Source: Amycolatopsis thermalba
GTDB taxonomy: Bacteria > Actinomycetota > Actinomycetes > Mycobacteriales > Pseudonocardiaceae
NCBI RefSeq assembly: GCF_003385215.1
Contig: NZ_PQHW01000051.1
Span: 1 to 46,680 of the forward strand
DNA: 46,680 bases
Direction of reading: 5' to 3'
Position 1 is the stretch's first letter. The number at the start of each line of letters is the position of its first letter. The translations under genes and the position numbers were made by a program. The notes below the pieces were generated by a model, which saw nothing but the letters and a program-made list of their open reading frames with translations, did no database searches and was not told the origin of the DNA. Below are positions 33,594 through 42,821 of the stretch, in pieces.

Positions 33594-34223
33594 ATGCACG
33601 TTCTGTTGCAGCACGGTTTGTCCGTTTTCGGGCAGTGGATCTCCATCGCGGAGCTGATCGGCCAACTGTGCGCGCTCGCCGTGGTCTTCCTGGCGCAGCG
33701 GCGCACCCTGTGGACCTGGCCGGTGCAGGTCGGCGCGACGGTGCTGCTGTTCGCCGTCTACGCTTCCGCACACCTGGGCGGGCTCGCGGCCCGGCAAGTC
33801 GCGATCCTGCTGATCTCGGTGTACGGCTGGTGGGCCTGGACCCGGCGCCGCGACCCGGTGTACGGGGTGGTCGTGCGCCGCGGCCGCGCCGTGGAACGGC
33901 TGGTGATGGCCGGGGCGTTCGGGGCGGGCACGGTGGCGATGGCGCTCGTGCTCGACGCGCTGCACGCGTCCTGGGCGCCGTGGCCGGACGCGGCGATCTT
34001 CATCGGCACGCTGGTCGCCTTCGCCGCGCAGGGCCGCGGTCTGGTCGAGTTCTGGCTGGTGTGGCTGGTCGTGGACGCGATCGGCGTACCGCTGCAGATC
34101 TCCTCGGGCCTGTACTTCTCCGCGGCGGTCTACCTCGTGTTCGCCGTCCTGGTCGTGCACGGCTGGTGGAGCTGGCACCGCGCCGCCGTCCGCCGCCCGG
34201 AACTCACGGCAGCATCCCGCTGA
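33594..34223 (+). CDS. pnuC: Nicotinamide riboside/mononucleotide transporter PnuC
   Basis: The 209-residue protein has about seven membrane helices and the PnuC features YGWWAWTRRR and WSWHR-like C-terminus, with an AQGRGLVEFWLVWLVVDAIGVPL block. PnuC facilitates uptake of nicotinamide riboside for NAD salvage. GGGAGG precedes the ATG at 33594. The 3' end overlaps the convergent lactate permease by 20 bp. No NadR-type kinase is next to it. Confidence 0.88.
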   Translation: MHVLLQHGLSVFGQWISIAELIGQLCALAVVFLAQRRTLWTWPVQVGATVLLFAVYASAHLGGLAARQVAILLISVYGWWAWTRRRDPVYGVVVRRGRAVERLVMAGAFGAGTVAMALVLDALHASWAPWPDAAIFIGTLVAFAAQGRGLVEFWLVWLVVDAIGVPLQISSGLYFSAAVYLVFAVLVVHGWWSWHRAAVRRPELTAASR

Positions 34224-35817
34224 GGAAGCTCGCCTGCGCCACCACGATCAGGCACATCACGAGCAGCAGCCCCAGGCTCCACGGCAGCACCTTGCGCAAC
34301 AGCGTGCCCTCCTCGCCGGGCAGCATCGCCGCCGCGCACGCGATGCTGAGGTTCTGCGGCGAGATCATCTTGCCCAGCACGCCGCCCGAGGAGTTGGCCG
34401 CGGCGAGCAGCTCGGGCGACAGCCCGGCCTGGTGCGCCGCCGTCACCTGGAGCGCGCCGAACAGGGCGTTGGCCGAGGTGTCCGAGCCCGAGACCGCCAC
34501 GCCGAACCACCCGAGCACGGGCGACAGGAACGCCAGCCCCGCGCCCGCGCCGGCGATGAAGTAGCCGATCGTGGTGGCCTGGCCGGACAGGTTCATCACG
34601 TAGGCCAGGGCGAGCACGCTCGTCACGGTCAGGATCGCGAACCGCAGCTCGTGCACCGTGCCGCCCCACTCGCGCACCGCGTCGCGCGCCCGGACCCGCA
34701 GGAACACCGCGGTCAGGACGCCCGCGATCAGCACGAGCGTGCCGCCGGTGCTCAGGAACGGCAGCGAGAACGTGTTCCCGGAGACCGGCTTGCCCGCCGA
34801 GTTCGCCACCGACAGCGCGGGCCAGTCGAACTTCCAGGTGGCCGCGTCGAGCAGCCGCTTGACCGGCGGCAGCTGGCCGATCGAGAAGATCACGATGATC
34901 AGCCCGTACGGCAGGTAGGCGCGGACGACCTCGCCGCGGTCCTCCGGCCGGTCCAGCGTCTCGGTGGCGACGCCGGTCAGCACGGCGGTCCGGACCTCCG
35001 CGCGGGCCGGCTTCCGGGCGGCAGGCAGCGCGACCAGGGCCGCCGCGCCGGCGAGCGCGGCGCCGATGTCGGCCAGCTGGGCGGAGACGTAGTTGGCGGC
35101 GGCGAACTGCACCACCCCGAACGCCGCGCCGCACACCAGCGCGGGCAGCCAGGTTTCCCGCAGCCCGCGGCGCCCGTCGACGATGAAGACCAGCAGCAGT
35201 GGCACGAACACCGCGAGGATCGGCGTCTGACGGCCGACGATCGAGGAGACGGTGTCCAGCGGCAGCCCGGTGACCTGCGCGAGGGTGACGACCGGGGTGC
35301 CCATGGCGCCGAACGCGACCGGCGCGGTGTTGGCGACCAGCGCGACGACCGCCGCGCGCACCGGGGTGAACCCGAGCGCCACGAGCATCACCGAGCTGAT
35401 CGCGACCGGCGCCCCGAACCCGGCCAGCGCCTCCATCAGCGCGCCGAAGCAGAAGGCGATGATCAGCGCCTGGATGCGCGGATCGTCGGAGACCCGGCCG
35501 AACGACCGCCGGAGCACGTCGAAGTGCCCGGTGCGCACGGTGATCCGGTAGATCCACAGCGCGTTGACGACGATCCACATGATGGGGAACAGCCCGAACG
35601 CGGCGCCCTGGAAGCCGCTGGAGACGGCCTGGCCGATCGGCATGCCGAAGATCGTGACGGCGACGATCAGGGCGACGGCCAGGCCGATCAGGCCGGCCTG
35701 GTGGGCCTTCATGCGGACCACGCCGAGCAGGACGAGCACGGTGGCCAGGGGGAGCGCCGCGACCAGCGCGGACAGGCCGAGCGACCCGGCCAGCGGGGCG
35801 AGTTCCTGCACGAACAT
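34204..35817 (-). CDS. lldP: L-lactate permease (LldP/LctP family)
   Basis: The 537-residue membrane protein has 12 or more helices and the LctP landmarks FGALMEALAGFGAPVAISS, TAPVAFGAMGTPV, GSDTSANALFGALQ and SPQNLSIACAA. The family takes up lactate or glycolate with protons. The ATG at 35817 has GAGG upstream. It is on the same strand as the lldD-type gene 2 kb upstream, from which it is separated by the nuclease gene, so it may once have been in one operon with it. Confidence 0.9.
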   Translation of the reverse strand: MFVQELAPLAGSLGLSALVAALPLATVLVLLGVVRMKAHQAGLIGLAVALIVAVTIFGMPIGQAVSSGFQGAAFGLFPIMWIVVNALWIYRITVRTGHFDVLRRSFGRVSDDPRIQALIIAFCFGALMEALAGFGAPVAISSVMLVALGFTPVRAAVVALVANTAPVAFGAMGTPVVTLAQVTGLPLDTVSSIVGRQTPILAVFVPLLLVFIVDGRRGLRETWLPALVCGAAFGVVQFAAANYVSAQLADIGAALAGAAALVALPAARKPARAEVRTAVLTGVATETLDRPEDRGEVVRAYLPYGLIIVIFSIGQLPPVKRLLDAATWKFDWPALSVANSAGKPVSGNTFSLPFLSTGGTLVLIAGVLTAVFLRVRARDAVREWGGTVHELRFAILTVTSVLALAYVMNLSGQATTIGYFIAGAGAGLAFLSPVLGWFGVAVSGSDTSANALFGALQVTAAHQAGLSPELLAAANSSGGVLGKMISPQNLSIACAAAMLPGEEGTLLRKVLPWSLGLLLVMCLIVVAQASFLSGMLP

Positions 35818-36027
35818 GGCCGACCTCGATTCCACATCGCGGAAGTTGGGTTCCGCTGGACGTGGGGAGGAATGGTCCGGTCCTGCCGGGGTGTGGTCAA
35901 GTGGGGCGTTTCACTGATCGAGATGGGGTCCGGCTGACGTGGAAAGATCGCCGATTCGGCGCATCGTCAATCAAGCTGTATCTGGGATACGGTCGCTTGT
36001 CGAATCGGTGGGTTGTGGGGGTGTGCT

Positions 36028-37617
36028 GTGGCACGCAAACGTGGTTTCTTCGCCGAGCTCCAGCATCAGCAGATGTTGCAGGAGCGAGAAAGGCAGCGGC
36101 AGCTCAAGCAGGCGGCGAAGGAAGCCGAACAGGCGGCCCGCGCTCGGGAACGAGCATTGGCGCAGGAAGCCCGCGAACAGCGGGAATTGCATGTCAAGCA
36201 GCAACAGGACGAAGCGGCGGCCTACACCGTCGCCGCACAGGACCGGATGAATGAACTCGGCCGAGTGCTGGTGGACGGTCTTCGTCATCGAGGAGTGTTT
36301 TCATTCCGCCAAATGCGCAGGTCGTTCAGGCCGCGGCCGTTCGAAGCCCCGTCCGCTCTCGCCACCCCCGCGCGGCAACCGCGATGGGAGCGGTATGCGC
36401 CGCCGCCTCCTTCGGGTGTGGGCCGTTTGTTCAAGGGAACTCACAACAGAGCAATCGAGCAGGCCAAGGCCAGTTTCGCCCGCGACATGGCGCTTTATCA
36501 GCATAGCGAGCACGAACGTCTCACTGCGCTGGCAGCTGCCGAGGCGCGGCATCGCCAGGGTGAGGAATCTCGCCGACAAGAAGTGGAACAACACAACGCC
36601 CAGGTAGACGACCTGGAGAAACGAGTGATGGCAGGACTGCCGGAGGCGGTCGAGGACTATTTCGAGTTGCTGATAGAACGGTCGCCGTTGCCGGCCGACC
36701 TGCCAGTCGACGTCGAAGTCGCCTACCAGCCGGATTCGAAGAAGTTGCTCATGATCCGGGAGTTGCCCGGGGTCGACGTGATTCCTCAGAACCGTGAATA
36801 CACGTATGTCAAGTCGCGAGACGAGATCGTCGCAAAGCCGCGGCTTGTGAAGGAGATCAAGCAGGCTTACGCGAACCTGGTTGCGCAGATCGTCCTGAGG
36901 ACCATGCGCGACGTGTTTGAAGTCCGGCCGAGTGAGCTCGTGGACGAGGTGGCTGTCAACGCGCATGTGTCGACGCGTAACAGAGCTACCGGTAAACCCG
37001 AGCGCCCATGCCTGGTAAGCGTTTCTGCGACTCGCAAACAGTTTGAGGAACTCGTCCTCACCGAACTTGATCCCGCTGAATGCCTTAAGTACTTCAACGC
37101 GCTCGTGTCGCCCCACCCGTGGGACCTTGAGGCAGTGCGACCGATATTCGATCCGGACTTGTCGAAGTATCGGCTGGTGGACGCCCATGACGTGGCAGCG
37201 GGCCTGGGTGGTCGTCCGGTGCTCTTGGAGATGAAGCCCTTCGAGTTCGAGGTTCTCGTCAAACAGCTCTTCGAGGCAATGGGGATGAAATCCTGGGTTA
37301 CACAGGCATCCCGTGATGACGGGCTCGATGCGATCGCTGTCAACGAAGACCCGATCATGGGTGGGGTGTGCGTTATTCAAGCGAAGAGGTACAAGGGGAC
37401 TGTTGAACCAGATGCCGTCCGTGCGCTTGCCGGAGTGATGGATGACAAGCGCGCGAGTCGAGGCGTGCTGGTCACTACTTCACGTTTTGGCAAAGCATCG
37501 CACGATTTCGTTGCTCGTCACGGACGGATCCAACTCATTGAGGGGCCGCACCTCAAGCATCTACTGAGCGAATACTTGAATCTCGACGTACTGCTGGGGC
37601 CGCCATCGGGACGATGA
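36028..37617 (+). CDS. Mrr-type restriction endonuclease with N-terminal coiled coil
   Basis: This 529-residue protein starts with a long charged coiled coil (residues 8-75, QERERQRQLKQAAKEAEQ). A middle region of unknown fold (about 200-400) follows, then a C-terminal Mrr_cat nuclease domain from residue 402: FEFEVLVKQLFEAMG, catalytic Asp434 in DDGLDAIA, and Q451-A-K453 in VIQAKRY, then GVLVTTSRFGKASHDF. This is the PD-(D/E)xK variant with Gln for Glu, as in Mrr. Codon use is visibly less GC-rich than in neighbouring genes, suggesting transfer. It stands alone with no methylase, opposite in strand to the lactate genes on each side. The start is GTG at 36028. A role in defence against foreign or modified DNA is inferred. 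Confidence 0.85.
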   Translation: MARKRGFFAELQHQQMLQERERQRQLKQAAKEAEQAARARERALAQEAREQRELHVKQQQDEAAAYTVAAQDRMNELGRVLVDGLRHRGVFSFRQMRRSFRPRPFEAPSALATPARQPRWERYAPPPPSGVGRLFKGTHNRAIEQAKASFARDMALYQHSEHERLTALAAAEARHRQGEESRRQEVEQHNAQVDDLEKRVMAGLPEAVEDYFELLIERSPLPADLPVDVEVAYQPDSKKLLMIRELPGVDVIPQNREYTYVKSRDEIVAKPRLVKEIKQAYANLVAQIVLRTMRDVFEVRPSELVDEVAVNAHVSTRNRATGKPERPCLVSVSATRKQFEELVLTELDPAECLKYFNALVSPHPWDLEAVRPIFDPDLSKYRLVDAHDVAAGLGGRPVLLEMKPFEFEVLVKQLFEAMGMKSWVTQASRDDGLDAIAVNEDPIMGGVCVIQAKRYKGTVEPDAVRALAGVMDDKRASRGVLVTTSRFGKASHDFVARHGRIQLIEGPHLKHLLSEYLNLDVLLGPPSGR

Positions 37618-37630
37618 TCGTGCGGGTGGT

Positions 37631-37650
37631 GCGCAAAGTTGGGTTTGCGC
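37631..37650 (+). terminator. Hairpin after the Mrr-type nuclease gene
   Basis: GCGCAAA-GTTGGG-TTTGCGC is a perfect 7-bp stem with a 6-base loop, 13 bp after the nuclease stop. It probably ends that transcript, although no T-run follows. Confidence 0.6.
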
Positions 37651-37723
37651 TGCAGGGCTGGAAGCGCCGGCTTCGCTTCGCTACGCCCGGATTTGCCCCT
37701 CCCGGACCCGATCTTTCAGTGTT

Positions 37724-37785
37724 CGGTTGCCGAGAAGCGGCGTCAAGGCTGGAAAGAGTACCTTGACCCCGCTGCTCGGCAACCG
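37724..37785. repeat. Long near-perfect inverted repeat (25-bp arms, 12-bp loop)
   Basis: The left arm (37724-37748) begins CGGTTGCCGAGAAGCGG and the right arm (37761-37785) is its reverse complement at 23 of 25 positions. The loop is CTGGAAAGAGTA. The 249-bp gap 37618-37866 between nuclease and lldD holds this and the smaller hairpin but no gene. It may be a mobile or REP-like element, a boundary of the nuclease cassette, or a structured RNA. Confidence 0.85.
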
Positions 37786-37866
37786 ATGTGGCTGGGGATC
37801 GGGTTGCGGGAGAGGGGCGGCTCGTGGGCCGTGGGGGCTTTCAGTGCCGGGTGGCGGTTTCGTTGT

Positions 37867-39078
37867 TTAGCGCAGGGTGGCGTGGGTTGGTTGTAGGTCG
37901 CTGATCGTGCGTACGCCCAGCAGCTGCATCGTGCGGATGATCTCCTGTCGCAGGATGTCCACGCACCGCTGGACTCCCCGCTCGCCCCCGGCCATCAGGC
38001 CGTAGAGGTATGCGCGGCCGATCAGGCACATCGACGCGCCGCGGGCCATCGCGGCCACGATGTCGCCCCCGGACAGGATTCCGGTGTCCACCCAGACTTC
38101 CGCGTCGTCGCCGATCGTGTCCAGTGTGGGGGTCAGGAGTTCCAGCGGGGTGGGTGCTCGGTCCAGCTGGCGGCCGCCGTGGTTGGACAGCACCACCGCG
38201 TCCGCGCCGTACTTCACCACGTCCCGCGCGTCGTCCGGGTTCTGGATGCCCTTCACGACCAGCTTGCCCCGCCACGTCTCCCGCACCCAGGCCAGGTCGT
38301 CGAAGCTCAGCGTCGGGTCGAACAGGCTGTTGATCAGCTCCGCGACCGTGCCGTCCCACGAACCGAACGACGCGAACTCCAGCGGCTCCGTGGTGAGCAG
38401 GTTGAACCACCACGCCGGGTGCATCGCGCCGTCGAGGAACGTGCGCAGCGTCAGCGTCGGCGGGATGGTCAGGCCGTTGCGCACGTCCCGCATCCGCGCG
38501 CCGCCCACCGGGGTGTCCACCGTCAGCAGCAGCGTGTCGTAACCGCTTTCCTCCGCCCGCCGCATCAGCTCCGCGCCCGCCGCGTGATCGCGCCACACGT
38601 AGAGCTGGAACCACTTCCGCGCGTGCGGTGCGGCCTTCGCCACGTCCTCGATCGACGTGGTGCCCATCGTCGACAGCGCGTACGGGATGCGTTCCCGTTG
38701 CGCCACCCGGACCACCGCCCGTTCGCCCTCGTGGTGCATCATCCGCGTGAACCCGGTCGGCGCGAAGGCGAACGGCAGCGCCGAGTGCTCGCCCAGCACC
38801 GTCACACTCGTGTCCACATCGGACACCCCGCGCAGCACGTTGGGGTGGAACTCCACGCCGCGGAACGCCTGCCGGGCGCGGCGCAGGCTGTCCTCCAGCT
38901 CCGCGGCGCCGTCGGTGTAGTCGAACACCGCCCGCGGCGTCCGTTTGCGGGCGATGGTGCGCAGGTCGGCGATGGTGTGGGCGTTGGACAGGCGCCGGTC
39001 GGTCGGGTTCAGCTTCACCGGCTTGGGTCGCAGGATCTGCTGCAGCTCACTGGGCCTGGGCAGGCGGCGTCGCGTCAT
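37867..39078 (-). CDS. lldD: FMN-dependent L-lactate dehydrogenase / alpha-hydroxy acid oxidase
   Basis: The 403-residue TIM-barrel flavoenzyme carries the family pattern: FDYTDGAAELEDSL near the N-terminus, FAPTGFTRMMHHEGE, the substrate-binding block LLTVDTPVGGARMRDVRNG, catalytic SNHGGRQLDRAPTP and a late FMN phosphate site GASMCLIGRAYLYGL. It resembles mycobacterial LldD2. It oxidises L-lactate, or a similar 2-hydroxy acid, to pyruvate and passes electrons to the respiratory chain. The ATG at 39078 is used. It lies just after the aceE terminator on the same strand. Confidence 0.92.
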   Translation of the reverse strand: MTRRRLPRPSELQQILRPKPVKLNPTDRRLSNAHTIADLRTIARKRTPRAVFDYTDGAAELEDSLRRARQAFRGVEFHPNVLRGVSDVDTSVTVLGEHSALPFAFAPTGFTRMMHHEGERAVVRVAQRERIPYALSTMGTTSIEDVAKAAPHARKWFQLYVWRDHAAGAELMRRAEESGYDTLLLTVDTPVGGARMRDVRNGLTIPPTLTLRTFLDGAMHPAWWFNLLTTEPLEFASFGSWDGTVAELINSLFDPTLSFDDLAWVRETWRGKLVVKGIQNPDDARDVVKYGADAVVLSNHGGRQLDRAPTPLELLTPTLDTIGDDAEVWVDTGILSGGDIVAAMARGASMCLIGRAYLYGLMAGGERGVQRCVDILRQEIIRTMQLLGVRTISDLQPTHATLR

Positions 39079-39099
39079 CGGACCATCCTCGCGCACACA

Positions 39100-39140
39100 A
39101 CCGTGGAGGCCACCCCCGCGACGGGGATGACCTCCACGGT
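39100..39140 (-). terminator. Terminator downstream of aceE
   Basis: ACCGTGGAGG pairs with CCTCCACGGT (10 bp) around a 21-base loop that has its own CCCC-GCGA-CGGGG pairing. It sits 12 bp after the aceE stop and before the lldD start, separating the two transcripts. Confidence 0.75.
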
Positions 39141-39151
39141 GAACGGACAGA

Positions 39152-41959
39152 TCAGGCGTTCCCGGCGTCGGTCAGCTGCGGACCGGCGGCCGACACGTCG
39201 TCGATCCGGTACTTCCGCGCGGCCTCGGCCACCTTGTCCTGCGGCACCTCACCGCGCTTGGCGAGCGCGGCCAGCGTGGCGACCGTGATCGACTCGGCGT
39301 CGACCAGGAAGAACCGCCGCGCCGCCGGACGCGTGTCGGAGAAGCCGAACCCGTCGGTGCCCAGGGTGACCATGTCGGTCGGCACCCACGGGCGGATCAG
39401 GTCGGGCACCGCGCGCATCCAGTCCGACACCGCCACGACCGGCCCGGTCGCGCCGGACAGCGCCTGCGTCACGTACGGCACGCGCGGCGACTCGCCCGGG
39501 TGCAGCAGGTTGTCCCGGTCGATCTCCACCGCCTCGCGGCGCAGCTCCGACCACGACGTCGCCGACCACACCGCGGCGCGCACGCCCCACTCCTCGGCCA
39601 GCATCTGCTGCGCCTTGAGCGCGTCCGGCATCGTCACGCCGGACACCAGGATCTGCGCCTCCGGACCGTCGCCCGACGGCGCCTCCGCGTACCGGTACAG
39701 GCCCTTGAGCAGGCCCTCGACGTCCAGGTTCGCCGGCTCGGCGGGCTGCCGGTACGGCTCGTTGTAGATCGTCAGGTAGTAGAAGACGTTCTCGCCGTTG
39801 CCGTCCGGGCCGCCCTCGCCGTACATGCGGCGCAGGCCGTCCCTGACGATGTGGGCGATCTCGAACGACCACGCCGGGTCGTAGGCCACCACGGCCGGGT
39901 TCGTGTGCGCCAGCAGCAGCGAATGCCCGTCGGCGTGCTGCAGGCCCTCACCGGTCAGCGTGGTGCGCCCGGCGGTGGCGCCCAGCACGAAACCGCGGGC
40001 CATCTGGTCGGCGGCCGCCCACAGGCCGTCACCGGTGCGCTGGAAGCCGAACATCGAGTAGAAGATGTAGATCGGGATCATCGGCTCGCCGTGCGTGGCG
40101 TAGGACGTGCCCACCGCCGTGAACGACGACGTCGACCCCGCCTCGTTGATGCCCTCGTGCAGCAGCTGGCCGTGCTCGGACTCCTTGTACGCCAGCATCA
40201 GGTTGGCGTCCACCGACGTGTACGTCTGCCCGTGCGGGTTGTAGATCTTGGCCGTCGGGAACATCGAGTCCAGGCCGAACGTGCGGGCCTCGTCCGGGAT
40301 GATCGGCACGATCCGGTTGCCGATCTCGCCGTCCTTGGCCAGCTCGCGCACCAGCCGGACGAACGCCATCGTGGTGGCGACCTCCTGCTTGCCCGAGCCC
40401 TTGCGGACGGCCTCGTACACCTTGTCGCCCGGAAGCACCAGCGGCTTCGCCCGGTTGCGCCGCTCCGGGACGAACCCGCCGAGGGTCTTGCGGCGGCCCA
40501 GCATGTACTCGATCTCGGGCGAGTTCGCGCCCGGGTGGTAGTACGGCGGCAGCTTCGGGTCGCGCTCCAGCTCCTCGTCGCTGATCGGGATGCGCTGCGC
40601 GTCCCGGAACAGCTTCAGGTCGTCGAGGGTGAGCTTCTTCATCTGGTGGGTGGCGTTGCGGCCCTCGAACGCCGGGCCCAGGCCGTAACCCTTGATGGTG
40701 TGGGCCAGGATCACCGTCGGCTGGCCGTGGTGCTCCATCGCCGCCTTGTACGCCGCGTACACCTTGCGGTAGTCGTGGCCACCGCGCTTGAGGTTCCAGA
40801 TGTCGGCGTCCGACAGGTCCTTGACCAGGTCCTTCGTGCGCGGGTCGCGGCCGAAGAAGTGCTCGCGGACGTAGGCGCCGTCGTTGGCCTTGTAGGTCTG
40901 GAAGTCACCGTCCGGGGTGACGTTCATCAGGTTGACCAGCGCGCCGTCGCGGTCGGCGTGCAGCAGCGCGTCCCACTCGCGGCCCCAGATGACCTTGATC
41001 ACGTTCCAGCCGGCGCCGCGGAAGTACGCCTCCAGCTCCTGGATGATCTTGCCGTTGCCGCGCACCGGGCCGTCGAGCCGCTGCAGGTTGCAGTTGATCA
41101 CGAAGGTCAGGTTGTCCAGGCCCTCCCCGGCGGCCACGTGGATGAGGCCCCGCGACTCCGCCTCGTCCATCTCGCCGTCGCCGAGGAACGCCCACACGTG
41201 CTGGTCGGAGGTGTCCTTGATGCCGCGGTCGCGCAGGTACCGGTTGAACCGGGCCTGGTAGATCGCGTTCATCGGGCCCAGGCCCATCGACACCGTCGGG
41301 TACTCCCAGAACGACGGCATCAGCCGCGGGTGCGGGTACGACGGCAGGCCGCCGCCCTCGCCCGCGTGCGACAGCTCCTGCCGGAACCCGTCGAGCTGCT
41401 GCTCGGACAGCCGGCCCTCGAGGTAGGCGCGGGCGTAGATGCCCGGGGAGGCGTGGCCCTGGATGAAGACGTGGTCACCGCCGCCGGAGTGGTCCTTGCC
41501 ACGGAAGAAGTGGTTGAACCCGACCTCGTAGAGCGCCGCCGACGACGCGTAGGTGGAGATGTGGCCACCGACGCTGACGCCGGGGCGCTGCGCCCGGTGC
41601 ACCATGATCGCCGCGTTCCAGCGGATGTAGGCCCGGTAGCGGCGCTCGATCTCCTCGTCGCCGGGGAACCACGGCTCGTTCTCCGTGGGGATGGTGTTGA
41701 CGTAGTCCGTCGCGGTCAGCGGCGGGACACCGACGTTGCGCTCGCGGGCGCGTTCCAGGATCCGCAGCATCAGGTAGCGAGCCCGCTGCTGGCCGCCCCG
41801 GGCGAGAGCCTCGTCGAACGAGTCCAGCCATTCGGCTGTCTCCTCGGGGTCGATGTCGGGCAGGTGGGCCGCCAATCCGTCACGGATGACGCGGACCCGG
41901 GCCGGGGCCCGATCGGTGCTGGCGCCGGTGCCTGCGGCCTGGTCGTTCTGGGGGGCCAA
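39152..41959 (-). CDS. aceE: Pyruvate dehydrogenase E1 component, homodimeric (AceE)
   Basis: The 935-residue enzyme is the single-chain E1 type: ThDP motif [12 protein letters not shown]...[23 protein letters not shown], the VIWGREWD and [12 protein letters not shown] blocks, and the middle and C-terminal transketolase-like domains ([28 protein letters not shown]). It decarboxylates pyruvate and loads acetyl groups on the E2 lipoyl domain, feeding acetyl-CoA production. The start is TTG at 41959, preceded by GAGGAGATCCC; no ATG is near. In mycobacteria aceE lies directly before the fasR-like gene; here 5.7 kb separate them. Confidence 0.96.
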   Translation of the reverse strand: MAPQNDQAAGTGASTDRAPARVRVIRDGLAAHLPDIDPEETAEWLDSFDEALARGGQQRARYLMLRILERARERNVGVPPLTATDYVNTIPTENEPWFPGDEEIERRYRAYIRWNAAIMVHRAQRPGVSVGGHISTYASSAALYEVGFNHFFRGKDHSGGGDHVFIQGHASPGIYARAYLEGRLSEQQLDGFRQELSHAGEGGGLPSYPHPRLMPSFWEYPTVSMGLGPMNAIYQARFNRYLRDRGIKDTSDQHVWAFLGDGEMDEAESRGLIHVAAGEGLDNLTFVINCNLQRLDGPVRGNGKIIQELEAYFRGAGWNVIKVIWGREWDALLHADRDGALVNLMNVTPDGDFQTYKANDGAYVREHFFGRDPRTKDLVKDLSDADIWNLKRGGHDYRKVYAAYKAAMEHHGQPTVILAHTIKGYGLGPAFEGRNATHQMKKLTLDDLKLFRDAQRIPISDEELERDPKLPPYYHPGANSPEIEYMLGRRKTLGGFVPERRNRAKPLVLPGDKVYEAVRKGSGKQEVATTMAFVRLVRELAKDGEIGNRIVPIIPDEARTFGLDSMFPTAKIYNPHGQTYTSVDANLMLAYKESEHGQLLHEGINEAGSTSSFTAVGTSYATHGEPMIPIYIFYSMFGFQRTGDGLWAAADQMARGFVLGATAGRTTLTGEGLQHADGHSLLLAHTNPAVVAYDPAWSFEIAHIVRDGLRRMYGEGGPDGNGENVFYYLTIYNEPYRQPAEPANLDVEGLLKGLYRYAEAPSGDGPEAQILVSGVTMPDALKAQQMLAEEWGVRAAVWSATSWSELRREAVEIDRDNLLHPGESPRVPYVTQALSGATGPVVAVSDWMRAVPDLIRPWVPTDMVTLGTDGFGFSDTRPAARRFFLVDAESITVATLAALAKRGEVPQDKVAEAARKYRIDDVSAAGPQLTDAGNA

Positions 41960-42088
41960 GGGATCTCCTCGCCGGTTGTCACTTCGCGTGCGGGCACGGA
42001 TGCCTCAGTCTGGCCGTGCCCTCTCTGTCATGGTCGTCTAGTCCGGGCTTCCCGTCATCGCTACTGAGCGGTAACGTTCACCTAAGTC

Positions 42089-42109
42089 CGCGCGCGCACG
42101 CGCGCGCGT
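42089..42109. other. 21-bp alternating purine-pyrimidine tract, Z-DNA candidate
   Basis: Twenty-one bases alternate C/G strictly apart from one A and the final T (CGCGCGCGCACGCGCGCG core) in the 360-bp divergent gap between aceE and the DUF3052 gene. Such tracts flip to Z-form under negative supercoiling. The rest of the gap (41960-42327) probably holds both promoters; a near-palindrome GGTAACGTTCACC at 42071-42083 is a weak operator candidate. Confidence 0.5.
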
Positions 42110-42327
42110 TATGCCTACCCTAGGCCAGGTGTGCCCGAACGGGTCCCGCCGAGGGTCGTTTTGCGGTCGCGAACACCTCCGGCGAGGCCCTACGCTGCGC
42201 TACGAGTTGAGAGAGATCCGGTGTGGACGGTTGCGCCGGAGGCTCCGGGCGTGTTCGCTACACCCATCCGTATGTCGAGCGCGGCGGCGCTGTGCCGCCC
42301 GCGTCGTGAGTTGGAGGAGTGACTGCA

Positions 42328-42759
42328 GTGGTCGCCGCTGGAGACGCTGAGTACAGCAGCGTCGCCGAGAGGCTTGGCATCAAGCCGGACATGGTGGTTC
42401 AGGAGATCGGGTGGGACGAGGACGTCGACGACGACCTGCGTGCCGCGATCGAAGAACATATCGGCGGCGATCTCCTCGACGAGGACGCCGACGAGGTCAT
42501 CGACGTGGTTCTGCTCTGGTGGCGGGAGGACGACGGGGACCTGGTCGACGCGATCATGGACGCGCGGTCGCCGCTCGACGAGAACGGTTTCATCTGGGTG
42601 CTGACGCCCAAGACCGGGCAGCCCGGGCACGTGCAGCCGAGTGAGATCGCCGAGGCGGTGCCCACCGTCGGGCTCGCGCAGACGTCGAACATCAGCGTCG
42701 GCCCGAACTGGGCCGGGACCAAGCTGGTGCCGCCGAAGACCAAGTCGAAGCAGCGCTGA
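42328..42759 (+). CDS. DUF3052 family protein
   Basis: The acidic, 143-residue protein (LGIKPDMVVQEIGWDEDVDDDLRAAIEE, VDVVLLWWREDDGDLVDAIMDAR, FIWVLTPKTGQPGHVQPSEIAEA) belongs to DUF3052, conserved across Actinobacteria with unknown function (mycobacterial relative Rv2239c). GTG at 42328 lies ten bases after GGAGG; GTG at 42319 is nearly on top of it. It sits between aceE and the ahpE-like gene as in mycobacteria, and the next gene starts 62 bp downstream. Confidence 0.9.
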   Translation: MVAAGDAEYSSVAERLGIKPDMVVQEIGWDEDVDDDLRAAIEEHIGGDLLDEDADEVIDVVLLWWREDDGDLVDAIMDARSPLDENGFIWVLTPKTGQPGHVQPSEIAEAVPTVGLAQTSNISVGPNWAGTKLVPPKTKSKQR

Positions 42760-42821
42760 ACGGCCGCACGCTAAGGTGGGCGTGCGGCAAGTGCAACGTT
42801 GGCGATGCGAAAGGTGCTTCG

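Noticed and set aside
39500-42067. Long reading frame of 855 residues opposite aceE
   Set aside because: It is antisense to a clearly recognised enzyme over its whole length, with Arg/Val/His-rich shadow composition.
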